A DNA stretch of 57,452 nt from an uncultured bacterium. Lineage in GTDB: Bacteria > Bacillota > Clostridia > Oscillospirales > Oscillospiraceae. The stretch covers positions 1 through 57,452 of the forward strand of contig CANASS010000007.1 in the NCBI GenBank assembly GCA_947364395.1, read 5' to 3'. Positions 6,078 through 14,857 of the stretch are shown piece after piece. The first letter of the stretch is position 1; every line of letters begins with the position of its first letter. The notes below the pieces were generated by a model. It did not search any database, was not told where the DNA came from, and saw only the letters and a list, made by a program, of their open reading frames with translations. A program made the translations under genes and the position numbers.

Positions 6078-8404
6078 AATGGCGGGAAAATTTAGCGGTG
6101 AAGGCCCTGGCCTTCACCGCGGCTGTGGCGGCTTTCACCGCCACAGCCATCATGGGCTGGTACCAACTGGCCAACTTCGACGCGCTGTGGACCGACGGCT
6201 TTGAGGAGTCCGGCGGCTACACCCGCAACTACCTGGTGCGCCAGGACTCCTGGCATGTGAACAACCTGGTGAGCCTCTATGAGTGCCGGGCCATGGGGCG
6301 GGAACTGTCCCTGTCGGAGAAGCGCAGCCTGGAACAGCTGGAGGCCGCGCTGGATGCCGGGACCACCAACCTGCGCTGGCAGCTTTTGGACAAAGATGGC
6401 AAGATGATTTACGGCAACACCCAGGAGGATGGCACGAAGGCGGACATCGACTACTGGGTGGAATCGGAGCGGAGGCTGTTCCAGGTGAACGAGGGATGGG
6501 AGTACCTGGACCCCGAGGAAGTGGGCGCCCTCGACGGGGGGAGCTACGACGGCGTCCGCTACCAGGACAACTGGCGGGGGCTCTTGCCCGATTTGGTGGA
6601 ACAGGCCCGCCAGCGTCCCTCCGCCGCCACGGAGGAGGTGGCTCTGGACGTGGCCGACGGCGACCGGGTGGCGGTGCCGCTGGACCGGGTGCTGGCGGAT
6701 GAGGACGGGTATACCAGTGTGCTCCGGGTGGACACGCCGGACGGTGCGCATATCTTTTATCCCACCGTCCGGGCCTGCCTGGAGGCCAACCGGTTTGGCT
6801 ATATGTTCGACCCGGAACAGCTGGAGTGGACGCGCACCTCGAAGGCCGCGGAGGCGGCGGAGCGGGTCAACCTGGTGATGTGGGTGGACGAGGCGCTGCG
6901 GGTGGACGACCAGTACCGCAAGGCGGCGCTGAAGCTGGAGGAGTGGCACGCCGGCCGGACCCAGTACCTGTCCGCCACCCTGGTGCTGGGGGTGCTGGGC
7001 CTTCTGCTGACGGCATACCTGTGCTGCGGGGCGGGCCACAAACGGGGGATGGAAGAGATCTACCTCAACTGGTTCCACCGCATACCCGGGGACGTGCTGC
7101 TGTTCCTGCTGTTTTGGGGCGGCGTGGGCTCGGTGGGGCTGGGCATGTCCATCGTGGCCGACATGTACGGGGACGCTCCCATGTTCATGCAGCTGATCGG
7201 CGTGGGGCTCGGGGTGTCCGCAGCGGCGGCCATGGGGCTGGCTGCGCTGGTGACGGTGTGCGCCCGGGCCAAGGCCCATACCCTCCTGCGCGACACCTGG
7301 ACCTGGGCCGTCTGCGCCTGGTGCTGGAAGATGTTCGTCCGCCTCTGGGGCTGGTGCTGGGGGCTGTTTGGAGCCATGGGGCTGGCCGTCCAGGCCGTCC
7401 CCCTGATTTGGAAGGCGGTGATAGGCTGCATGGCATACCCGATCTTCACAATGGCTACGATTCGGTGGGCCACCGGGCTGTGGCTGCTGGTGAGCTTCCT
7501 GGCGGCGCTCTACCTGTGCGCCTGGGCTTACCAGTGGAAGCGCATCCGCCGCGGCACCCAGGAGATCATTGGGGGCAATCCCAATTACCACATCGACACC
7601 AATCGGATGCTGCCCGACCTGAAGGGCCACGCCGACGAGCTGAACAACCTGGGTCACGCCATCTCTACGGCGGTGGATGAGCGGATGAAGAGCGAGCACT
7701 TCAAGGCGGAGCTAATCACAAACGTGTCCCACGACCTGAAAACCCCGCTGACCTCCATCATCAACTATGTGGACCTGCTGAAAAAGGTGGACATCAGCGA
7801 CCCCAAGGCCCAGGAGTATATCGAAGTGCTGGACCGGAAGAGCCAGCGGCTGAAAAAGCTGACCGAGGACCTGGTGGAGGCCTCCAAGGCGTCCACCGGC
7901 AACCTGACGGTGAACTGGGAGCGGCTGGACTGGGCCCAGCTCACCGACCAGGCCCTGGCCGAGACCGGCGAGCGGCTGGAGGCCCAAGAGCTGACGGTGG
8001 TGCGCTCCCTGCCCGGCGAGCCCCTGTGGGTGGAGGCGGACGGGCGGCACCTGTGGCGGGTGCTGGACAATCTGCTCACCAACTGCGCCAAGTACGCCCT
8101 GCCGGGCACCCGGGTGTATGTGGACCTGCGGCGCAGCGGGGATTGGGCGGTGCTGTCGGTGAAGAACATCTCCCGGGACGCCCTGGACATCCCGGCGGAG
8201 CGGCTGATGGAGCGGTTCGTCCGGGGAGACGAGTCCCGCAACCAGGCGGGCAGCGGCCTGGGGCTGTCCATCGCCCAGTCTCTCACAGAACTCCAGCACG
8301 GGAAGTTTGAAATCGGCATTGACGGGGACCTGTTCAAGGCTATCGTCACCCTGCCCCTGGCGGGGGAGCGGCTGGAGAACCCCATTCAGCTGATTTTATC
8401 GTGA
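6074..8404 (+). CDS. Membrane sensor histidine kinase with large extracytoplasmic domain
   Basis: 776 residues, much larger than a usual VanS-type kinase. A first membrane helix at about 14-32 is followed by a sensor region of about 260 residues, then a cluster of five or six membrane helices (about 295-500). The cytoplasmic HisKA motif NVSHDLKTPLTS carries His553, the N box is in NLLTNCAKYAL, and the G boxes lie near the end in GSGLGLSIAQSLT. It should autophosphorylate and pass phosphate to the overlapping upstream regulator. The signal is unknown; the multi-helix bundle suggests sensing at or in the membrane. Confidence 0.9.
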   Translation: MKWRENLAVKALAFTAAVAAFTATAIMGWYQLANFDALWTDGFEESGGYTRNYLVRQDSWHVNNLVSLYECRAMGRELSLSEKRSLEQLEAALDAGTTNLRWQLLDKDGKMIYGNTQEDGTKADIDYWVESERRLFQVNEGWEYLDPEEVGALDGGSYDGVRYQDNWRGLLPDLVEQARQRPSAATEEVALDVADGDRVAVPLDRVLADEDGYTSVLRVDTPDGAHIFYPTVRACLEANRFGYMFDPEQLEWTRTSKAAEAAERVNLVMWVDEALRVDDQYRKAALKLEEWHAGRTQYLSATLVLGVLGLLLTAYLCCGAGHKRGMEEIYLNWFHRIPGDVLLFLLFWGGVGSVGLGMSIVADMYGDAPMFMQLIGVGLGVSAAAAMGLAALVTVCARAKAHTLLRDTWTWAVCAWCWKMFVRLWGWCWGLFGAMGLAVQAVPLIWKAVIGCMAYPIFTMATIRWATGLWLLVSFLAALYLCAWAYQWKRIRRGTQEIIGGNPNYHIDTNRMLPDLKGHADELNNLGHAISTAVDERMKSEHFKAELITNVSHDLKTPLTSIINYVDLLKKVDISDPKAQEYIEVLDRKSQRLKKLTEDLVEASKASTGNLTVNWERLDWAQLTDQALAETGERLEAQELTVVRSLPGEPLWVEADGRHLWRVLDNLLTNCAKYALPGTRVYVDLRRSGDWAVLSVKNISRDALDIPAERLMERFVRGDESRNQAGSGLGLSIAQSLTELQHGKFEIGIDGDLFKAIVTLPLAGERLENPIQLILS

Positions 8405-8412
8405 CCCAAAGC

Positions 8413-8443
8413 GCCCCCGGCGGGCTTCCGCCGGGGGCCTTTT
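8413..8443 (+). terminator. Strong terminator between convergent genes
   Basis: GCCCCCGGCGG (8413-8423) pairs with CCGCCGGGGGC (8428-8438), followed by CTTTT. It lies between the kinase gene and convergent spoIIP. Confidence 0.85.
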
Positions 8444-8449
8444 CGCGCC

Positions 8450-9610
8450 CTACCGCTCCATCAGCTCCACCACCGTCCGGGCGTACAGCCGGGCGGCGGT
8501 GATGGCCTCCTGGAGGGTGTTGCCATGGGTGCCCACCTCCACCAGAATGGTGCCGGTGGACAGGTGCTGGTTGAACCGGGTGGGCCGGAGCACCAGGGGC
8601 CGGGCCAGGGTGGACCACTTGCCGGACAGGGCGGACTGGATGGACAGAGCCAGGGCCAGATTGACCTTCCAGTTGGGGTGGACCTGGCCGGTGGCGTCGC
8701 TGCCCATCACCATCATCACCTGGGCGCAGTCGTCCACCGTCCCCGCCACCACCTTGTAGATGGTGCCGTCGTTGGCCACCAGGGCGTCCCGGTGAACGTC
8801 CAGCACCAGCACGATAGAGGGGTACTTTTTCAGGTTTTCCGCCACCCCCTGCACCGAGCGGTTGTAGGCGTCGTTGTAGCTGGGGTAGTCATAAAGGGTG
8901 GTGTCGTGGACCACGCCGATGCCCGCCGCCTCGAACACCGCCTTCATCTCCTCCCCCACCCGGACCATGTTCTGGCTGGTGTCCAGGGTGCGGTGGTCGC
9001 CGCTGGACTCGTACACGTCCGTCCCTGACATGGTGTAGGACTCGGTGGCGTGGGAGTGGTAGATAAGCACCTTGGGGCCCTCCCCGGCGGCGGACAGCTG
9101 GGGGGCGTTCTGGATGAGGGCAGGTATGTCTATGGCGTAATCCGTGTGATTATAGACGGACACGCTGCCCGACGTGATGTACTTGGCGGAGGACCCGGCC
9201 ACCATGGTCTTGGGGATGATGCCCTCGGGGGCGCCGGCGGAGGGCAGGGGGGCGCTGGCCTCCTCGTCCTCTCCCGGGGGGTCCAGCTCCAGCAGGTCGC
9301 CGCTCTCCGACGGGGGCGGGGCGCTCTCCTCTGGCTCTTGGGAGGGCAGTACGCCCCCCAGCAGGGAGGACTGGGCCAGCACCATCCTGTCCCAGCGGGA
9401 CAGACCGTCCCCCTGTTCCTCCAGCCCCAGCTCCGCCGACAGCAGGGCCAGGGACACCTGGGCGCTGCCCGCCCACTCCCGGAGCTGGTCCAGGGCGGCG
9501 GCGGGGTCCCCCACCAGCCAGGCCAGCCACACTGCCAGCACGCCTACCAGCGCCGCGGCCCCGGTCCGCAGCCCCCGGGCCCAGGGCCGGGTTGTCCTTT
9601 TCTTTCGCAT
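8450..9610 (-). CDS. spoIIP: Stage II sporulation protein P
   Basis: 386 residues. A basic N terminus and one membrane helix (ALVGVLAVWLAWLVG) anchor it in the mother-cell membrane. A variable Pro/Glu-rich spacer follows, then the SpoIIP amidase/endopeptidase domain with KVLIYHSHATESY (metal-binding His and Glu), VLDVHRDAL and EVGTHGNTLQEA. SpoIIP degrades peptidoglycan during engulfment together with SpoIID and SpoIIM. A GTG exists at 9619, but ATG 9610 is better spaced from GGGAGGTGAAG, so I chose it. It is transcribed against the kinase gene and divergently from the AbrB-like gene. Confidence 0.9.
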   Translation of the reverse strand: MRKKRTTRPWARGLRTGAAALVGVLAVWLAWLVGDPAAALDQLREWAGSAQVSLALLSAELGLEEQGDGLSRWDRMVLAQSSLLGGVLPSQEPEESAPPPSESGDLLELDPPGEDEEASAPLPSAGAPEGIIPKTMVAGSSAKYITSGSVSVYNHTDYAIDIPALIQNAPQLSAAGEGPKVLIYHSHATESYTMSGTDVYESSGDHRTLDTSQNMVRVGEEMKAVFEAAGIGVVHDTTLYDYPSYNDAYNRSVQGVAENLKKYPSIVLVLDVHRDALVANDGTIYKVVAGTVDDCAQVMMVMGSDATGQVHPNWKVNLALALSIQSALSGKWSTLARPLVLRPTRFNQHLSTGTILVEVGTHGNTLQEAITAARLYARTVVELMER

Positions 9611-9658
9611 ACGCTTCACCTCCCTGCATCCTATGCGGCGGGGGAGGGAAATAGACGC

Positions 9659-9687
9659 TTGACAGCGTGAGTTTCCTGAGTTATACT
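9659..9687 (+). promoter_or_regulatory. Sigma-A promoter of the AbrB/ABC operon
   Basis: TTGACA (9659-9664), exactly 17 bases, then TATACT (9682-9687), 36 bases upstream of the ATG at 9723. Confidence 0.8.
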
Positions 9688-9722
9688 AAGTGGGAAAAGT
9701 ACGACTAATAGGAGGAGTGGAA

Positions 9723-9959
9723 ATGAAGATGAAGCTGCCCAAGGACCAGTTTTTGTCCACCGTCCGGGTGGGGGACAAGGGCCAGATCGTCATCCCCAAG
9801 GAGGTGCGGGATCTGTTTGAGATCGAGCCGGGGGACAGCCTGCTGCTGATGGCGGACAAAAAGAAGGGCATCGCCATCGTGGGCTTCGACGGCATGATGG
9901 ACTTCATGGATGAGTCTCTCCGCCAGGGCCGTGCGGCGCGGGAGGAGGGACAGAAGTGA
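9723..9959 (+). CDS. AbrB/SpoVT-type swapped-hairpin transcriptional regulator
   Basis: 78 residues with the core STVRVGDKGQIVIPKEVRDL and EIEPGDSLLLM, the two-stranded swapped-hairpin DNA-binding fold of AbrB, MazE and SpoVT N-terminal domains. The ATG follows AGGAGG. Its stop overlaps the GTG start of the ABC ATPase (GTGA), so it is the first gene of a three-gene exporter operon and probably autoregulates it. It could be called MazE-like, but no toxin gene is adjacent; the partner is a transporter. Confidence 0.88.
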   Translation: MKMKLPKDQFLSTVRVGDKGQIVIPKEVRDLFEIEPGDSLLLMADKKKGIAIVGFDGMMDFMDESLRQGRAAREEGQK

Positions 9960-10675
9960 ACGCCATTGAGATGTTGGGCCTCACCAAGGAGTACGGGGGC
10001 CGCAGGGTGGTGGACCGGCTGGAGCTGTCCATTCCGGCGGGGGAGCTGTTCGCCCTGCTGGGGGTGAACGGGGCGGGGAAATCCACCACCATTCGGATGC
10101 TGTCCTGCCTGGCCGTCCCCACCGAAGGGGACGCCCGGCTCATGGGGCACAGCGTCAGGGGGGACAGCCGCGCAGCCAAGGAGATTCTGGCGGTCTCCCC
10201 CCAGGAGACTGCCATCGCCCCCAATCTCACGGTTTGGGAGAACCTGGAGCTGATGGCGGGGGTCTACGGCCGCTCCAGAGAGGGGGCGGGCCAGGTGGCG
10301 GAGCGGCTGGACCTGACCCGGTGGGCCAAGGCCCGGGCCAGAACCCTGTCCGGCGGCTGGCAGCGGCGGCTGTCCATCGCCATGGCGCTGGCGGCCCAGC
10401 CCGAGGTGCTGTTTCTGGACGAGCCCACCTTGGGGCTGGATGTGCTGGCCCGCCGGGAGCTGTGGGGGGTTATCCGGGGGCTCAAGGGGCACACCACCAT
10501 CATTTTGACCACCCACTACCTGGAGGAGGCGGAGACCCTGGCCGACCGGGTAGGCGTGATGAACCATGGCCGCCTCCGGGCGGTGGGGACGGCGGAGGAG
10601 CTGAAGGCCCTGGCGGGCTGCGGCAGCTTCGAGGACGCCTTTGTGGCTCTGGCGGGAGAGGGGGCGGCGTCATGA
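9956..10675 (+). CDS. ABC transporter ATP-binding protein (ABC-2 exporter type)
   Basis: 239 residues. Walker A is GVNGAGKSTT, the signature motif is LSGGWQ, Walker B is VLFLDEPTLGLD and the switch His is in LTTHYLEEAE. This form (CcmA/NatA/drug-export class) energises the membrane partner encoded next, whose ATG overlaps its stop (ATGA). GTG start at 9956 with translational coupling to the regulator. The substrate is not readable; small-molecule, lipid or peptide export are all possible. Confidence 0.93.
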   Translation: MNAIEMLGLTKEYGGRRVVDRLELSIPAGELFALLGVNGAGKSTTIRMLSCLAVPTEGDARLMGHSVRGDSRAAKEILAVSPQETAIAPNLTVWENLELMAGVYGRSREGAGQVAERLDLTRWAKARARTLSGGWQRRLSIAMALAAQPEVLFLDEPTLGLDVLARRELWGVIRGLKGHTTIILTTHYLEEAETLADRVGVMNHGRLRAVGTAEELKALAGCGSFEDAFVALAGEGAAS

Positions 10676-11403
10676 GGGTGCGGGCGTTCGCCAAGCGGAA
10701 CCTGAAGGAGCTGCTCCGGGACCCGCTGACCATGTTTTTCGGGCTGGGCTTCCCCCTGGTCCTGCTGGTGCTGATGAATGTGATCCAGCGCAATGTCCCG
10801 GTGCGTATATTCGAGCTGGAAACCCTGGCGCCGGGCGTCGCCCTGTTCGGGCTGACCTTTATGGCGCTGTTCTCCGGGCTGCTGCTGGCCAAGGACCGCT
10901 CCTCCGCCTTTTTGGCCCGGCTGGCGGCCTCGCCCATGACCGCCTCCGACTTTTTGCTGGGCTACCTGCTGCCCATGCTGCCCCTGGCGGCGGGGCAGAC
11001 CGCCGTCTGCCTGGGGGCGGCGGTGGCCCTGGGCCTGCCCCTGAGCTGGAATCTTCCGGCGGTGGTCCTCTCTCTGATTCCGTCGGCCCTGCTGTTCATC
11101 GCCCTGGGCCTGCTGTGCGGCGTCCTGTTCAACGACAGGCAGGTGGGGGGCGTGTGCGGGGCCATCCTGACCAACGTGACCGCGTGGCTGGCGGGGATCT
11201 GGTTCGACCTGTCCCTGATCGGCGGGCCCTTCCAGGCCGTGGCCTGCGCCCTCCCCTTCGTCCACGGCGTGGAGGGGGCCAAGGCCGCCCTGGCAGGGGA
11301 CTGGGCCGCCCTGCCCGGACACCTGCTGCGGGTGTCCCTCTGGGCGGCGGCGGTGATGGCGCTGGCTGTGGGGCTCTTCCGGCGGCGGCTGGCGGAGCGG
11401 TAG
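10672..11403 (+). CDS. ABC-2 type transporter permease
   Basis: 243 residues with about six hydrophobic helices (for example MFFGLGFPLVLLVLM, VALFGLTFMALFSGLLLA and VVLSLIPSALLFIALGLL) after a short basic N terminus typical of ABC2_membrane proteins. The ATG at 10672 overlaps the ATPase stop. It most likely forms a homodimer with two copies of the ATPase. The longer open frame upstream overlaps the ATPase and is a shadow. Confidence 0.88.
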   Translation: MRVRAFAKRNLKELLRDPLTMFFGLGFPLVLLVLMNVIQRNVPVRIFELETLAPGVALFGLTFMALFSGLLLAKDRSSAFLARLAASPMTASDFLLGYLLPMLPLAAGQTAVCLGAAVALGLPLSWNLPAVVLSLIPSALLFIALGLLCGVLFNDRQVGGVCGAILTNVTAWLAGIWFDLSLIGGPFQAVACALPFVHGVEGAKAALAGDWAALPGHLLRVSLWAAAVMALAVGLFRRRLAER

Positions 11404-11431
11404 CTTTACGCCGGCAGAACCATATTCAGAC

Positions 11432-11460
11432 TTGAAATTTCCCCCGGCCTGTGCTAGTAT
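11432..11460 (+). promoter_or_regulatory. Sigma-A promoter of the bactofilin gene
   Basis: TTGAAA (11432-11437), 17 bases, then TAGTAT (11455-11460), giving a leader of about 70 bases before the ATG at 11537. Confidence 0.6.
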
Positions 11461-11536
11461 GGAGGTCACAAGCGGGAGAGCGAAAGCCTTGCTACAGGCG
11501 TGTTTGAGCTTCTCTCAAAGGAAAGGTGAGGTCTTT

Positions 11537-12034
11537 ATGGGTTTCTTTGGCATGCAGAAGGTAGACACTCCGTCGGAGGTTCCGGCCATTTCACAGGAGG
11601 AGCCGGTGAGCGCCCCCGCGCCGGCCCGGGCGGGCAGCACGATCATTGCCCAGGGCGTTACATTCAGCGGTACGCTCCAAGGCGAGGGCGTGGTCCAGGT
11701 GGAGGGCGTCGTTGAGGGTGAGTTCGACATGGTGGGCGCGGTGATCGTGGCGGAGTCCGGCCTGATCCGCGGCCCTGTGGCGGCGGATGTGGTCCGGGTG
11801 GCGGGCCGGATTGAGGGCAACGTCCAAGCCCGGGAGCACATGCGCCTGGAGTCCTCCGGCAGCCTGGACGGAGACGTCAAGACCGCCTCCCTGGTGGTGG
11901 AGGACGGCGGCGTCCTCAACGGACGGTGCACCACCGTGAAGGCCCAGCCCGCCCTGGAGCCCGAGCTGGGCAGGGTCCGCAGGGACAGCGCCCTGGAATT
12001 CGGCCCGGAGTTCGAGCTGGAAGAGGAGAGCTGA
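11537..12034 (+). CDS. Bactofilin (polymer-forming cytoskeletal protein)
   Basis: 165 residues. A short, disordered N terminus rich in Pro/Ala is followed by a bactofilin (DUF583) right-handed beta helix: TIIAQGVTFSGTLQGEG, then VEGVVEGEFDMVGAVIVAE and LIRGPVAADVVRVAGRIEGN, with the regular V-x-G-x-V spacing. These proteins polymerise without nucleotide into filaments that organise the envelope. The C terminus is acidic. The gene stands alone, with its own promoter and a terminator. AAAGGTGAGG precedes the ATG. Confidence 0.88.
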   Translation: MGFFGMQKVDTPSEVPAISQEEPVSAPAPARAGSTIIAQGVTFSGTLQGEGVVQVEGVVEGEFDMVGAVIVAESGLIRGPVAADVVRVAGRIEGNVQAREHMRLESSGSLDGDVKTASLVVEDGGVLNGRCTTVKAQPALEPELGRVRRDSALEFGPEFELEEES

Positions 12035-12078
12035 GAGAAAGGCCCGGGAAAACCGGTTTACATCGGCATTGAAACGCA

Positions 12079-12110
12079 GAGGCCGCGGCTGGTCAGCCGC
12101 GGCCTCTTGA
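12079..12110 (+). terminator. Terminator of the bactofilin gene
   Basis: GAGGCCGCGGCT (12079-12090) pairs perfectly with AGCCGCGGCCTC (12095-12106), followed by TTGATTAT. The stem is strong but the T tract is short. Confidence 0.65.
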
Positions 12111-12167
12111 TTATAGGGCGCTCCGCCCCTTGAGCGCCGTGGGCTGAGGGGCGGGAGCCGGGGGAGC

Positions 12168-12337
12168 TTTAAGGAACCTCTGAACAAATGCGTCTGCGGC
12201 GCTTTGCGGATCTTTTCCGCCCCAGCTTTGTTGTGATTTCTTGAAATAAACACAATTATTCCTGCGAAATCCCGCCTCGCTGCGGCGAAAAATCTCTCGC
12301 AAATCGCTCTTGCCGATTTATTCAGAGGCTCCTTAAA
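12168..12337. repeat. MITE-like element with inverted ends
   Basis: TTTAAGGAACCTCTGAACAAAT at the left (from 12168) is mirrored at the right by ATTTATTCAGAGGCTCCTTAAA (to 12337), giving about 22-base terminal inverted repeats with three mismatches around a 170-base AT-richer core. There is no transposase inside. The core holds a short reverse frame (KKSQQSWGGKDPQS...) that I do not regard as a gene. The layout fits a non-autonomous miniature element. Confidence 0.7.
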
Positions 12338-12362
12338 TCAATCCGGGAAGGGCCCCGGAGGT

Positions 12363-12381
12363 GTTTATTCAGAGGTTCCTT
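12363..12381. repeat. Solo copy of the MITE end
   Basis: TTTATTCAGAGGTTCCTT repeats the right end of the preceding element with a single change, 25 bases downstream. It suggests a nested or imperfectly excised second copy. Confidence 0.6.
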
Positions 12382-12391
12382 CATATGGGGA

Positions 12392-12420
12392 TTGCTTTCC
12401 CCGCCCGGGGCGTGTATAAT
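12392..12420 (+). promoter_or_regulatory. Sigma-A promoter of the Lrp/aminotransferase operon
   Basis: TTGCTT (12392-12397), 17 bases, then TATAAT (12415-12420), 40 bases before the ATG at 12460. It lies just beyond the MITE end, so the repeat may have shaped this promoter. Confidence 0.65.
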
Positions 12421-12459
12421 AATAAAATAATGTTTTAGAAACACGGGAGGAACCCTGCT

Positions 12460-12942
12460 ATGAAAAATCTGCTCCAGCTCCTGGAGGACGACGCCACCCT
12501 GACCCAGGCCCAATTGGCGGCTATGACCAATATGACGGAGGAACAGGTGTCGGCGGCGGTGGCCCAATATGAGAAGGACCATATTATTCTGGGCTACAAG
12601 ACCATTGTGGACTGGGACCGCACCCAGCAGGAGTCGGTGACCGCCCTCATCGAGGTGAGCGTCACCCCCCAGCGGGGGGAGGGCTTCGACCGGGTGGCCC
12701 AGCGGATCTACCAGTACGACGAGGTGGAGTCCCTCTACCTCATGTCCGGCGGGGCCTACGACATGACGGTGACCATCTCCGGGCGCACCCTGAAGGAGGT
12801 GGCCCAGTTCGTGGGGGAGAAGCTGGCCCCCATCGAGGGGGTCACCGGCACCGCCACCCACTTCATTCTGAAGAAGTACAAGGAAAAGCACCTGATCTTC
12901 CCCGTGCAGGAGGTCCAGGAGGAAAGGTTCGTGTTTGAATGA
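12460..12942 (+). CDS. Lrp/AsnC-family transcriptional regulator
   Basis: 160 residues. The N-terminal helix-turn-helix is LTQAQLAAMTNMTEEQVSAA. The C-terminal RAM/AsnC ligand-binding domain contains SVTALIEVSVTPQ and SGGAYDMTVTISGRTLKEV. Such proteins bind amino acids and form octamers on DNA. Its stop overlaps the start of the aminotransferase (ATGA at 12939), so it probably regulates that enzyme in response to an amino acid. Confidence 0.88.
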   Translation: MKNLLQLLEDDATLTQAQLAAMTNMTEEQVSAAVAQYEKDHIILGYKTIVDWDRTQQESVTALIEVSVTPQRGEGFDRVAQRIYQYDEVESLYLMSGGAYDMTVTISGRTLKEVAQFVGEKLAPIEGVTGTATHFILKKYKEKHLIFPVQEVQEERFVFE

Positions 12943-14105
12943 TAGACTACAGCAAGGTTATGTGCCGGCGGGTGCAGGACATACAGCCCTCCGGTATCCG
13001 GAAATACTTCGACCTGCTCCAGGGCATGGAGGGAGGCATCTCCCTGGGCATCGGGGAGCCCGACTTCCCCACCCCCTGGCACATCCGGGACGCGGGCATC
13101 TTTTCCCTGGAAAAGGGCTTCACCAAGTACACGCCCAACGCGGGCCTTTCCGACCTGCGGGCCGCCATCTCCCGCTACTTAAAGCGCCGCTTTGACCTGG
13201 ACTACGCCCCAATGGGCCAGATTCTGGTCACCGTGGGGGGCAGCGAGGGGCTGGACCTGGCCTTCCGGGCCCTGCTGGAGCCGGGGGATGAGGTGATTAT
13301 CCCCACCCCCTCCTTTGTGTGCTACGGCCCTCTGGTGTCCATGGCCCACGGCGTGCCCGTGCTGGTGGAGACCAAGGCGGAGCACGAGTTCCGCCTCACC
13401 CCCGGCGAGCTGCGGGCCGCCATCACCCCCCGCACCAAGGCGGTGGTTCTGCCCTTCCCCTGCAATCCCACCGGCGGCGTCATGGGCCGGGGGGACCTGG
13501 AGGCCCTGGCCAGCGTCCTGCGGGGCACCGGCGTCATGGTCATCTCCGACGAGATTTACGCCGAGCTCACCTACGGAGGGCGGCACGTGTCCATGGCCAA
13601 TCTGCCGGACATGTATGAGCGCACCGTGGTGGTCAACGGCTTTTCCAAGGCCTACTCCATGACGGGCTGGCGGCTGGGCTATGTGTGCGGCCCCAAGCCC
13701 CTCATCTCCGCCATGACCAAGCTCCACCAGTACGGCATCATGTCCGCCCCCACCACCAGCCAGTACGCCGCCATCGAGGCCCTGGAGCACGGGGACGGCG
13801 ACATCGACGCCATGCGGGAGGAGTACGACGGCCGCCGCCGGTTCCTGGTGGACGGCTTCCGCAAGCTGGGGCTGAGCTGCTTCGAGCCCTTGGGGGCCTT
13901 CTATACCTTCCCCTGCATCAAGTCCACCGGGCTCACCAGCGAGCAGTTTGCCGACCGCTTCCTGAAGGAGCAGAAGGTGGCGGTGATCCCCGGCCACGCC
14001 TTCGGACCCGGCGGAGAGGGCTACGTCCGGGCCTGCTACGCCGCCTCCATGCACGACCTGGCGGAGGCGCTGAGCCGGCTGGAGCGGTTTTTGAAAACCC
14101 TGTAG
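12939..14105 (+). CDS. PLP-dependent aminotransferase class I/II
   Basis: 388 residues of the aspartate aminotransferase superfamily: SLGIGEPDFPTPWHI at the N terminus, the cofactor-contact motif PCNPTGGVM, ISDEIYAELTYGG, and the Schiff-base Lys237 in NGFSKAYSMTGWRLGY. The substrate is likely an alpha-amino acid (aromatic or aspartate class). The overlap with an Lrp-type regulator and the downstream phosphatase gene suggest amino-acid synthesis or salvage. The shadow frames on the other strand are codon-bias artefacts. Confidence 0.92.
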   Translation: MIDYSKVMCRRVQDIQPSGIRKYFDLLQGMEGGISLGIGEPDFPTPWHIRDAGIFSLEKGFTKYTPNAGLSDLRAAISRYLKRRFDLDYAPMGQILVTVGGSEGLDLAFRALLEPGDEVIIPTPSFVCYGPLVSMAHGVPVLVETKAEHEFRLTPGELRAAITPRTKAVVLPFPCNPTGGVMGRGDLEALASVLRGTGVMVISDEIYAELTYGGRHVSMANLPDMYERTVVVNGFSKAYSMTGWRLGYVCGPKPLISAMTKLHQYGIMSAPTTSQYAAIEALEHGDGDIDAMREEYDGRRRFLVDGFRKLGLSCFEPLGAFYTFPCIKSTGLTSEQFADRFLKEQKVAVIPGHAFGPGGEGYVRACYAASMHDLAEALSRLERFLKTL

Positions 14106-14166
14106 GGCGGCCCCGGCGCGCCGAGTCGTCGCGCCCTGCACAGAACATTTTGAAAGGAAGATTGCC

Positions 14167-14766
14167 ATGAACATCGTCTGTTTGGATATGGAGGGCGTCC
14201 TGGTCCCCGAAATCTGGATCGCCTTCTCCCAGGCCAGCGGCATCCCTGAGCTCTCCCGCACCACCCGGGACGAGCCGGACTATGACAAGCTCATGGCTTA
14301 CCGGCTGGCCATTTTGAGGGAACACGGCCTGGGCTTGAAGGAGATCCAGGCCACCATCGCCAAGATCGACCCCCTCCCTGGAGCCAGGGAGTTTCTGGAC
14401 GAGCTGCGCACGCTCACCCAGGTGGTGATCCTCAGCGACACCTTCGAGCAGTTCGCCAAGCCCCTCATGGCCAAGCTGAACTGGCCCGCCCTGTTCTGCA
14501 ACACCCTTGAGGTGGGGCCGGACGGCGGGATCACCGGGTACAAAATGCGCTGTGAGAAATCCAAGCTCACCACCGTGAAGGCCCTCCAGTCCTGCGGCTT
14601 TGACACCATCGCCGCCGGGGACAGCTTCAACGATCTGGCTATGATCCAGGCGGGCAGGGCGGGCTTCCTGTTCAAATCCACCCCCCAGATCAAGGCGGAC
14701 TACCCGGACATACCCGCCTTTGAGGAGTTCCCCGACCTGTTGGCCGCCATCAAAGCCGCGCTGTAG
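14167..14766 (+). CDS. thrH: ThrH-type phosphoserine phosphatase / homoserine phosphotransferase
   Basis: 199 residues of the HAD superfamily: nucleophile and acid in CLDMEGVLVPE (Asp7, Glu9), motif II in VVILSDTFEQF, motif III Lys in MRCEKSK, and motif IV in IAAGDSFNDLAMI. The Glu in place of the usual second Asp in motif I and the sequence LVPEIWIAF are characteristic of ThrH, which removes phosphate from phosphoserine and can transfer it to homoserine. It follows the aminotransferase by 61 bases, with AAAGGAAG before the ATG. Confidence 0.88.
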   Translation: MNIVCLDMEGVLVPEIWIAFSQASGIPELSRTTRDEPDYDKLMAYRLAILREHGLGLKEIQATIAKIDPLPGAREFLDELRTLTQVVILSDTFEQFAKPLMAKLNWPALFCNTLEVGPDGGITGYKMRCEKSKLTTVKALQSCGFDTIAAGDSFNDLAMIQAGRAGFLFKSTPQIKADYPDIPAFEEFPDLLAAIKAAL

Positions 14767-14857
14767 GGCGGGACCACCCGGCCCGCCGTGCTTTGTGGGA
14801 ACATCCGGCGGCGCGCCCTGCACGCACCCCATCTTCCGCCTGAAAAGAGGGATAAAT

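Noticed and set aside
6092..7699. 535-codon reverse frame opposite the sensor kinase
   Set aside because: Same codon-bias artefact; no motif, no ribosome site, and the kinase frame is certain.
9723..9959. AbrB-like gene as the antitoxin of a toxin-antitoxin pair
   Set aside because: The adjacent coupled genes are clearly an ABC ATPase and permease, not a MazF or PIN-type toxin.
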